A model generated the notes under the pieces. It saw nothing but the letters and a program-made list of their open reading frames with translations. It was not told the DNA's origin and made no database searches. From the NCBI GenBank assembly GCA_013817135.1, contig JACDDF010000016.1:1-13544 (forward strand): 13,544 nt of DNA. Direction: 5' to 3'. A program made the translations under genes and the position numbers. The stretch is from Nitrospirales bacterium. Lineage in GTDB: Bacteria > Nitrospirota > Nitrospiria > Nitrospirales > UBA8639. Of the stretch, positions 7,528-13,544 are shown piece after piece. Numbering within the stretch: position 1 is the first letter of the stretch; each line of letters starts with the position of its first letter.

Positions 7528-8544
7528 TCACACAGCATTGGGAAACAGGGTTGCCCTGACGGTGCCAAAAAACCCACCCCATGAACTGAAGGTATCTTTC
7601 ACGGCCGAAGCTTCATATCCACAATGCACCATACAATCGCGGCATTGTTCATGTCGTCCCGTTCCATAACGCTCCCACTCCGTTTCTTCCATTAATTCTC
7701 GAAAAGTGGATGCGTACCCATCCTGCAATAAATAACAGGGGCGCTGCCATCCAAAAATATTATACGTGGGATTCCCCCAAGGGGTGCATTCATACTCCCG
7801 CTTCCCCATCAGGAATTCAAGGAATAACGGAGATTGGTTGAACTGCCAACTACGTTTTCGTTGAGCCAGCAATTGCGCAAATAACGAATGCGTTCGATCA
7901 CGGCTTAAAAAGCTATGCTGATCCGGAGCCTTTTCATAACTATACCCAGGAGAAATCATCATGCCTTCCACACCCAACTCCATCATCTCATCAAAAAATC
8001 TCCTGACACGAGCAGGCGCCGCATCATTAAATAATGTCGTATTGGTCGTTACGCGAAAACCTTTGGCCAAAGCGGCTTTAATGGCTTTCACGGCAACGTC
8101 ATAGACGCCATCTCGACAAACGGCATGGTCATGCTCTTCCTTGAGACCATCCATATGGATACTGAATGTGAGGTATTTCGAGGGAGTATAGTCCTGCAAT
8201 TTCCTTTCAAGCAGAATGGCATTTGTACAGAGATAAACATATTTTTTCCGCTTCACAAGCCCTTCGGCAATAGCTGGCATTTCAGGATGAATGAGGGGCT
8301 CTCCTCCAGGAATACTCACAATGGGCGCGCCACATTCATCAGCTGCAGCCAAACATTGCTCAGGCGTCAGGCGCCGATTCAAAATATGGTCTGGGTATTG
8401 GATTTTTCCACACCCTGCACATTCCAGATTACACCGAAAGAGCGGCTCTAACATCATCACAAGAGGGTATCGCTTCACACCCCGCAAGTGCTGTGAGAGA
8501 GCATAATGAGCTACGGTGTACATTTGAGAAACTGGTACCGACAT
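7528..8544 (-). CDS. hpnH: Radical SAM adenosylhopene synthase HpnH
   Basis: HpnH joins the 5'-deoxyadenosyl group of SAM to diploptene, giving adenosylhopene, the first step in making extended C35 hopanoids. The 338-residue protein has the radical SAM motif CxxxCxxC at Cys38, Cys42 and Cys45 (RCNLECAGCGKIQY), the GGEPL-type SAM-binding stretch, and a Cys-rich end (CRDCMVHCGYE) typical of this family. The ATG at 8542-8544 is chosen because an AGGAG site lies 10 nt upstream (8555-8559) and family members begin with a similar PVSQMYT segment. A TTG at 8572-8574 would put the ribosome site inside the coding region. It lies about 100 bp after tRNA-Cys with no clear terminator between. Squalene-hopene cyclase is not in the window. 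Confidence 0.95.
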   Translation of the reverse strand: MSVPVSQMYTVAHYALSQHLRGVKRYPLVMMLEPLFRCNLECAGCGKIQYPDHILNRRLTPEQCLAAADECGAPIVSIPGGEPLIHPEMPAIAEGLVKRKKYVYLCTNAILLERKLQDYTPSKYLTFSIHMDGLKEEHDHAVCRDGVYDVAVKAIKAALAKGFRVTTNTTLFNDAAPARVRRFFDEMMELGVEGMMISPGYSYEKAPDQHSFLSRDRTHSLFAQLLAQRKRSWQFNQSPLFLEFLMGKREYECTPWGNPTYNIFGWQRPCYLLQDGYASTFRELMEETEWERYGTGRHEQCRDCMVHCGYEASAVKDTFSSWGGFFGTVRATLFPNAV

Positions 8545-8644
8545 TGTTATTTTACTCCTGGAGATAATTGCCAAATTTCAAGAGCGTCCACTTCCTATTC
8601 TCTGCATAAATCTCAACACCTATGCCTGATGCAAGCAGAATGAA

Positions 8645-8720
8645 TGGAGGCGCCGAGCGGGTTCGAACCGCTGAATCGCAGTTTTGCAGACTGCTCCCTT
8701 AGCCACTTGGGTACGGCGCC
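8645..8720 (-). tRNA. tRNA-Cys (GCA)
   Basis: The minus strand folds as a full cloverleaf. The acceptor stem is GGCGCCG/CGGCGCC, the D arm has CCC/GGG, and the anticodon stem GCAGT/ACTGC encloses loop CTGCAAA, with anticodon GCA at 8685-8687. The T arm is AGCGG-TTCGAAC-CCGCT. The discriminator base is U73, the known identity element for cysteinyl-tRNA synthetase. The CCA end is encoded (8645-8647). The gene is intact. Confidence 0.98.
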
Positions 8721-8731
8721 ATTACGGGATC

Positions 8732-8760
8732 ATTATAAGAAGTCTATTTTCTCTTGTACA
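8732..8760 (-). promoter_or_regulatory. Probable tRNA-Cys promoter
   Basis: A perfect TATAAT (8732-8737, minus strand) lies 11 bases before the first tRNA base, which suits a short 5' leader. With 17-bp spacing the -35 is TGTACA (8755-8760), matching TTGACA at four of six bases. This -35 sits at the centre of the palindrome at 8746-8769. Confidence 0.7.
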
Positions 8761-8769
8761 AGAGAAAAT
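8746..8769. repeat. Perfect 24-bp palindrome, part of a three-arm repeat
   Basis: ATTTTCTCTTGT is followed at once by its exact reverse complement. On the minus strand a third copy of one arm (AAGAGAAA, 8775-8782) lies 7 nt upstream of the TTTCTCTT arm (8760-8767), which also pairs with AAGAGAAA at 8748-8755. Two mutually exclusive hairpins can thus form downstream of ispG. There is no U-run after the second hairpin, so it is not a standard intrinsic terminator. It may be an operator over the tRNA-Cys -35, a factor-dependent terminator for ispG, or an mRNA-stabilising stem. Confidence 0.75.
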
Positions 8770-8809
8770 CTGGCTTTCTCTTTCTTTAGTCCTCGAAAGG
8801 CTGGAATCA

Positions 8810-10006
8810 TTACTGACGAGGCAACACGGGAAGTTCTCTGGAAACAGATCGTTTTGAATTTAAGGAAAGATCTTCCATTAAGGAGTGATTACTGGAAAGG
8901 CCATCAGGTGTCTCATGAATATTAACGCTCGGCTCTTGACCACCTTGCTCTTTGGCCATCAATTCCACTTCTTCAATTAAAGTATGAAGAAGCTCTTCAG
9001 ATGGCACACGTTTATACAATTTCCCTTTTTTAAAGAGAATCCCTACGCCTTGCCCTCCGGCTATTCCAATATCAGCCTCTTTCCCTTCGCCGATTCCATT
9101 CACCACACAACCTAAGACAGATATGGTGATGGGGGTCGTAATATGCCCTAGTCGATGCTCTAATTCGTTAGCCATTTTCACCACATCGATTTCAACTCGC
9201 CCGCATGTCGGACAAGCAATCACATTGACTCCTCGGTGACGAAGCTCCAGCGATTTCAGGATTTCAAAACCCACCTTGACTTCTTCCACCGGATCGGCCG
9301 CTAACGAGACCCGGAGAGTATCGCCGATACCCTGAGAAAGCAGCCAACCTAACCCAATAGCAGATTTCACAGCGCCGGTCATCGCAGTTCCTGCTTCGGT
9401 AATACCGATATGCAAGGGGTAATTGGCTTGTTGGGCAAACAACCAATAAGCATCCATTGCCATGTGCACATCAGAGGCCTTCAGGGACACCTTCATATTG
9501 GTAAACCCAACATCCTCCAAAGCATGGACTGCATTCAACGCCGACTCGGCAAGAGCTTCAGCTGTGGGATAGCCATATTTTTCAAGAAGATCCTTCTCTA
9601 AAGACCCCCCATTCACTCCAATTCTGAGTGGAATGCCATAGTCATTGACGGCCCGAATCACCTCTTCTGTTTTCCACCATGGCCCAATATTCCCTGGATT
9701 AATACGGACGCAATCCACAAATCTAGCGGCTTTCAGAGCAAGACGATGGTCAAAATGGATATCTGCGATCAAGGGTGCGGTCATTTGGGATTTAATTTTT
9801 TGAAGCGCATCAACCGCCTCCATATCAGGCACGGCCACCCTAATCAATTCACATCCAGCTTTCTCTAGCTGGTGAATCTGCTCCACAGTCCCGGCGACAT
9901 CCCTCGGATGAGGAATCGTCATAGACTGAACCGATATTGGGGCATCGCCACCAATTTTGACCGATCCAACCTTGATTTGTTTGGTTTTTCGTCGAGAAAT
10001 ATACAC
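8810..10006 (-). CDS. ispG: 4-hydroxy-3-methylbut-2-enyl diphosphate synthase IspG
   Basis: IspG converts methylerythritol cyclodiphosphate to HMBPP, the penultimate step of the MEP isoprenoid pathway, using a 4Fe-4S cluster. The 398-residue protein has the cluster ligands Cys265 and Cys268 (ACPTCGR), Cys300 (VLGCVVNGIGE) and Glu307. The N-terminal TIM barrel begins with the typical KTKQIKVGSVKIGG segment, which supports the GTG start at 10004-10006 although no clear ribosome site is visible. The start follows the dxs stop by 9 bp, so translational coupling is likely. The conserved core ends near residue 352. About 46 further residues are polar, Ser/Glu/Asn-rich and not part of the usual enzyme. 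Confidence 0.96.
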   Translation of the reverse strand: MYISRRKTKQIKVGSVKIGGDAPISVQSMTIPHPRDVAGTVEQIHQLEKAGCELIRVAVPDMEAVDALQKIKSQMTAPLIADIHFDHRLALKAARFVDCVRINPGNIGPWWKTEEVIRAVNDYGIPLRIGVNGGSLEKDLLEKYGYPTAEALAESALNAVHALEDVGFTNMKVSLKASDVHMAMDAYWLFAQQANYPLHIGITEAGTAMTGAVKSAIGLGWLLSQGIGDTLRVSLAADPVEEVKVGFEILKSLELRHRGVNVIACPTCGRVEIDVVKMANELEHRLGHITTPITISVLGCVVNGIGEGKEADIGIAGGQGVGILFKKGKLYKRVPSEELLHTLIEEVELMAKEQGGQEPSVNIHETPDGLSSNHSLMEDLSLNSKRSVSRELPVLPRQ

Positions 10007-10015
10007 GAAAATAAT

Positions 10016-11911
10016 CTATCGTAGTGCGGCTTGCAGGGAAACCCGGTCATGTAACGCCTTGGCCTGATCATAAATCCCATCCGCCGTGAGGCCATACTTT
10101 TCCCGGAGCAAATCCTGAGGACCTTGTTCAATGTACCAATCTGGCAACCCGAGCACCTTGGTCGGCATACCCCAACATTCTTCCTCTGATAAAAACTCTA
10201 ATACAGCCGATCCAAACCCGCCCATGCGGCAACCTTCTTCAACCGTAATTAAACATTTCACTTTTTTGGCAATATTTAGAATAAGCGATTTATCTAGAGG
10301 CTTCACAAACCGTGCATTTATGACAGCCACCGACACGCCCTCTTCTTGTAAACGCTCAGCTGCTTTCATAGCCTCCGAAACCATAACTCCAATCGCAATA
10401 ATCGCCACATCTTGCCCATCAGACAACAGCTCACCCTGTCCAATTGAAAGAGGAATTGGCTCAGAATCTAATGGCACCCCCAGGCTACTGCCACGAGGAT
10501 ATCGGACCGCCACTGGCCCATCATGCACCAATCCTGTTTGGACCATATGCTGAAGTTCATTTTCATCTTTTGGTGCCATAATCACCATATTGGGAACATG
10601 CCGCAGAAACGCAAAATCAAAAGCTCCATGATGGGTCGTTCCGTCTTCCGCCACCAATCCTCCCCGATCAATACAAAAGGTCACCGGAAGGTTTTGGGTT
10701 GCCACATCATGCACAACCTGATCATATGCCCGTTGCAGAAAGGTAGAGTACATACAAATTACCGGCCGCATATTATCAGCAGCGAGACCGGCCGCATAAG
10801 TCACGGCATGTTGCTCAGCAATCCCTACGTCAATTAACCGGGAGGGAAACTCCTTTTCAAACTCAGACATTCCTGTTCCCTCGCACATAGCAGCCGTAAT
10901 GACCACCACCCGGTTATCTTTTTTGGCTTGACGAATCAGTGTTTTGGCTGCGATGGAACTATACGAGGGGTGACCGGGCTTTTTCACCGGTTGCCCAGTC
11001 TTCGAATCAAAAGGTGAACAGGCATGAAACCAAACAGGATTCTTCATGGCCGGCTGATAGCCTAATCCTTTTTTGGTAATCACATGCAGGAGAGTTGGCC
11101 CTTTTAATTTCAAAACATTCTCCAGGGTCGGCAATAAATGCTCAAAATTGTGTCCATCAATCGGACCCACATATCGAAATCCTAATTCTTCAAATAGCAA
11201 ACCTGGCAGCAGAAGACCTTTGGCCAGCTCTTCGGCCCGGATCGCCATTCGCTTCACGGGTTCCCCAATTTGCGGAATGGTTTCCAGGAGTTGAGAAGTT
11301 TCTTCACGAAGCCTTGTATAGAACTCCCCGGTAAAGGTCCGATTAAGGTAGGCGGAAATGGCCCCGACGTTTTTGGAAATCGACATTTGATTATCATTCA
11401 GGATCACGACACAGTCCCGGCCCATATCTCCGGCATGTTGCAACCCTTCCAAGGTCATTCCAGCAGTGAGCGCACCGTCTCCTACGACGCAAACCACCTT
11501 ATTGGACTTTCCTAATTGCTCACGAGCTTCCACAAAGCCCACAGCAGCGGACACCCCGGTTCCGGCATGTCCGGCGTTAAACGTGTCATAAATACTTTCT
11601 TCTCTTTTAGTAAATCCGCTTATTCCCCCAAACTGGCGGACCGTATGGAATTGTTCACGACGGCCCGTTAATAATTTATGTGTGTAGGCCTGATTACTGG
11701 TATCCCAAACGATTTTATCGTCCGGTGTGTTCAATAAATACTGCAAAGCCACCGTCAACTCCACCACACCTAAATTGGAGGCTAAATGCCCACCCACATG
11801 GGAAATCACTTCTATGATGAGTTCCCGAATTTCCTGACAGAGTTCAGGAAATTGGTCACGAGAAAGCTTCTTTAAATCTGCTGGACTTTCAATCCTTTTT
11901 AGCAAGGACAT
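10016..11911 (-). CDS. dxs: 1-deoxy-D-xylulose-5-phosphate synthase
   Basis: Dxs condenses pyruvate and glyceraldehyde 3-phosphate to DXP, the entry step of the MEP pathway, using thiamine diphosphate. The 631-residue length is normal. The cofactor motif runs from GDG (144-146) to NDN (172-174), with catalytic-site His42 in HVGGHLASNLG. The transketolase-like DRGGLVAEDGTTHHGAFD segment and a C-terminal transketolase domain are intact. At residues 71-75 the common VGHQ is TSNQ, so an Asn stands where most homologues have His; this may be lineage-specific. The ATG at 11909-11911 has an AAGGA site 6 nt upstream. It is the first gene of the dxs-ispG operon and supplies precursors for hopanoids and quinones. 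Confidence 0.97.
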   Translation of the reverse strand: MSLLKRIESPADLKKLSRDQFPELCQEIRELIIEVISHVGGHLASNLGVVELTVALQYLLNTPDDKIVWDTSNQAYTHKLLTGRREQFHTVRQFGGISGFTKREESIYDTFNAGHAGTGVSAAVGFVEAREQLGKSNKVVCVVGDGALTAGMTLEGLQHAGDMGRDCVVILNDNQMSISKNVGAISAYLNRTFTGEFYTRLREETSQLLETIPQIGEPVKRMAIRAEELAKGLLLPGLLFEELGFRYVGPIDGHNFEHLLPTLENVLKLKGPTLLHVITKKGLGYQPAMKNPVWFHACSPFDSKTGQPVKKPGHPSYSSIAAKTLIRQAKKDNRVVVITAAMCEGTGMSEFEKEFPSRLIDVGIAEQHAVTYAAGLAADNMRPVICMYSTFLQRAYDQVVHDVATQNLPVTFCIDRGGLVAEDGTTHHGAFDFAFLRHVPNMVIMAPKDENELQHMVQTGLVHDGPVAVRYPRGSSLGVPLDSEPIPLSIGQGELLSDGQDVAIIAIGVMVSEAMKAAERLQEEGVSVAVINARFVKPLDKSLILNIAKKVKCLITVEEGCRMGGFGSAVLEFLSEEECWGMPTKVLGLPDWYIEQGPQDLLREKYGLTADGIYDQAKALHDRVSLQAALR

Positions 11912-11941
11912 TGCGCATCCTTTCTTAAAAAAACATAGCCT

Positions 11942-11971
11942 ATTGTAGGGGAATAACTAAAAATGTCCCAA
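11942..11971 (-). promoter_or_regulatory. Candidate dxs promoter
   Basis: The -10 is TACAAT (11942-11947), five of six matches to consensus, and the -35 is TTGGGA (11966-11971), four of six, with an 18-bp spacer. Transcription would start near 11935, giving a leader of about 24 nt before the dxs ATG. A second possible -35, an exact TTGACA at 12015-12020 in the presumed IS end, has a poor -10 partner (GAAAAT, 11992-11997). Confidence 0.45.
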
Positions 11972-12014
11972 TCCCGACATGAATAAACAAAATTTTCCCA
12001 TAGCTGACATAGCG

Positions 12015-13010
12015 TGTCAAGCATCAGTCTCTTCCACTATGAAATGAGTCTGAACGGGTGGCGTGTCTCTTAAGGTGAAGTGAGCCTGAACCCGAACTGA
12101 GGTTCGGGCATGGTGGGAGGATGACAACCATCATGCCTCTCAACGCGTTGACGACTCTTGCCCACATGAAAGAGTTTCTGGCGGCGACCCAACCCGTCGC
12201 CTTCTCCTTGCTCAGTTCCAAGGATGAATATTACCAATGGCTTCAAGCGACCTTGCTCACGGTTGAGTACCCTGACATTCTCCCGGCCTCAGAAAGGCCT
12301 CGCCCTCCGCTATCTCAGGAAAATGAGTGGGTATTCCCGGCAGCAGCTCACTCGGCTGATTCACCGGTGTCTGCAGACGGGAAGGGTGCCACGCCGCCAG
12401 CGCACCATCCAGAGCTTTGCTTGGCGGTACACCCTAGAGGATATCCGTTTGCTCGCCGCCATGGATGCACGCCACGACTCCCGTGGACCCGCCAAAAAAC
12501 TGTGTGAGCGAGCCTGCCGGCTCTTTGGCGAGGCTGAGTCTCAACGCCTCGCAACCATCTCAATCAGCCAGATATACAAATTGCGGAAGTCCACCGGGTA
12601 TTTGCGCCACCGGCAATCAGTGGAGAAAACACGGCCCACTCCCTCCCGCATCGGGGAGCGGCCCAAGCCACACCCCGCAGGGCAACCGTGTTTTCCCCGC
12701 ATCGATACGGTGCCTTAAGAGGATTGGGATAGCTGTTGATCGACTTCACCAAATCCCGCGCCAGCCAGACCAACGATAAGGCTCTCGTCGAAAGGAAGAA
12801 TAGGGCGGTAGTGCAAACACGATTTGGCCAATAGCCACATTCCCCAACGCTGGGCCCCGCCCATCAATGCCTTCAGGCGCGCCTCACACCCTATCCGAAC
12901 TGTCATCGGCCCTGCTTCTTTCCGGAGATCCGGACGGATCCGAAGGGCAAAGCACGCAAGATCTCTCGCTACGAAACGATGATGACGCCTTATGCCACGC
13001 TAGAATCACG
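12015..13010 (+). mobile_element. Decayed insertion sequence, integrase-core transposase type
   Basis: The left end is placed at about 12015, where TGTCAAGC begins, because TGT is a common IS terminus and sequence character changes there; this is an estimate. Before the transposase start there are two imperfect 16-bp direct repeats, TGAAATGAGTCTGAAC (12040-12055) and TGAAGTGAGCCTGAAC (12076-12091), matching at 14 of 16 bases and 36 bp apart. They could be transposase binding sites. A stem CCCGAAC-TGAG-GTTCGGG follows (12091-12108). The transposase (12121-13010) is broken. The right end is missing: similarity stops around 13010 inside the next gene and no inverted copy of the left end is visible. 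Confidence 0.7.
12121..13010 (+). pseudogene. Frameshifted, internally deleted transposase (rve/DDE, IS481/IS3-like)
   Basis: The reading frame must be followed in pieces. Frame 1 from ATG 12121 gives the N-terminus (LAHMKEFLAATQPVAFSL). Near 12266-12272 a +1 shift moves to frame 2, which carries the helix-turn-helix half (LRYLRKMSGYSRQQLTRLI) up to RIDTV (first Asp of the DDE triad) and then a TAA at 12716-12718. The middle of the catalytic core, with the second Asp, is deleted. Frame 1 resumes at 12733 with LLIDFTKSRASQTNDKALVE, including the third catalytic acid at 12790-12792, until TAG at 12832. Frame 2 gives SHIPQRWAPPINAF (12833-12874). Frame 1 from 12910 gives PCFFPEIRTDPKGKARK and TPYATLES. 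The family assignment is from remembered homologues. Confidence 0.85.
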
Positions 13011-13544
13011 CCCGCGGGCGGAATAGGCTGAGGCCTGCACATCGCGGGTGAGGCACTCACGCCCAAAGGTGATGAGGTGGTGAGCCACCATCGCGATTTG
13101 GAAGACTGATTCGACATTACCCTGGCGCAGCTCCCGCCTGGTCATTTTCCAGAATTCTTTTCGATAATCGCTACAAACCCCAACCCGCCAGGCGGTGCGT
13201 GAGAAGATCTCGATCGCGCGCCAAAGATTGGGCCATGTGAGCTGGTCCAGTGGACGCACTGGTCGCTTGCGGTGTGGATACGTTCTCTTTGCTTGCGCAG
13301 CATAGCGCACGTAAATATTTCGTGGCTCGTACGTCTCACGAATTACATGCTTCCAATTCGCCACCACCTCCTCATAAGGCTGCAGGTACTCGACATTCGA
13401 ATCACGTCCTTCGCCAGAATTCAGCCGATTGGCCTTTTGCAGCCGTTCGTAGAGGGGTGTATGCGGCAAGGCAACGAGTAAGTTCGGTGTCACAATGGGA
13501 ATCTGAGAAGCCTCAATAAACTCCAGGATCGCATCTGTTGTCTC
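12990..13544 (-). CDS. C-terminal part of a B12-binding-type radical SAM protein (DUF4070-like), 5' end outside window
   Basis: The frame is open through the right edge, giving 184 codons of the C-terminus. The visible part starts inside the radical SAM barrel end (FIEASQIPIVTPNLLVALPHTPLYERL split around 13460-13540). It continues with a helical, aromatic and basic domain (PYEEVVANWKHVIRETYEP, YRKEFWKMTRRELRQG, VAHHLITFGRE) resembling the DUF4070 domain of cobalamin-binding radical SAM enzymes. The cluster-binding CxxxCxxC and the B12 domain would lie beyond the window. Because hpnH is nearby, a hopanoid-modifying enzyme such as the HpnP methylase is possible but not shown. The last five residues (DSSVA) and the stop are antisense to the transposase remnant, so the native C-terminus was probably replaced. 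Confidence 0.75.
   Translation of the reverse strand, partial: ETTDAILEFIEASQIPIVTPNLLVALPHTPLYERLQKANRLNSGEGRDSNVEYLQPYEEVVANWKHVIRETYEPRNIYVRYAAQAKRTYPHRKRPVRPLDQLTWPNLWRAIEIFSRTAWRVGVCSDYRKEFWKMTRRELRQGNVESVFQIAMVAHHLITFGRECLTRDVQASAYSARGRDSSVA

Noticed and set aside
8545..8574. An upstream TTG start for hpnH.
   Set aside because: The ribosome site AGGAG would lie inside the coding region, and the added ten residues are not family-like.
12715..12906. A 63-codon minus-strand frame opposite the transposase remnant.
   Set aside because: The plus strand of the same DNA carries recognisable transposase segments, so this frame is a shadow.
1..13544. CRISPR array, prophage, toxin-antitoxin pair or defence system.
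   Set aside because: There is no regularly spaced repeat, no phage structural gene and no paired small toxin-like ORFs. The only mobile DNA seen is the decayed IS.

Overview
This window reads as chromosome from a chemolithotrophic bacterium of the Nitrospira type (phylum Nitrospirota). The evidence is the respiratory operon, in which b6/f-like complex III genes are interleaved with a cytochrome bd-like membrane subunit and small c-type cytochromes, together with hopanoid and MEP-pathway genes. The assignment comes from recognised gene families and gene order, not from a search. Almost everything is on the minus strand, so transcription runs from high to low coordinates.

Region A (1-6363) is one tight operon. 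In transcription order it holds a monohaem c lipoprotein (6363-5788), a cytochrome bd-like subunit I (5779-4034), a membrane-anchored monohaem cytochrome c with a coiled coil (4009-3197), a Rieske protein with an N-terminal PRC-barrel-like domain (3170-2226), a fused b6/subunit IV cytochrome b (2197-1085), an unrecognised five-helix membrane protein (1071-175), and the start of another exported protein (108 to the window edge). Together these look like a quinol- or cytochrome c-linked membrane complex built on complex III plus a bd-like module.

Region B (6364-7090) is mostly non-coding, with weak inverted repeats and one possible 33-residue ORF. Region C (7091-8544) holds hpnH (adenosylhopene synthesis) and a 115-residue unknown protein downstream. 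A tRNA-Cys(GCA) gene with encoded CCA follows at 8645-8720. A perfect 24-bp palindrome, part of a three-arm repeat, lies over its -35 region. Region D (8810-11911) is the dxs-ispG operon of the MEP pathway. Dxs and IspG make the isoprenoid precursors from which hopanoids are built, so regions C and D are functionally linked.

Region E (12015-13544) is visibly more G+C-rich. It holds a decayed IS with an integrase-core transposase, broken by frameshifts and an internal deletion. Its second half can be read only by switching frames, and its left end lies about 100 bp upstream of dxs. The IS remnant runs into the 3' end of a partial B12-binding-type radical SAM gene that continues past the right edge.
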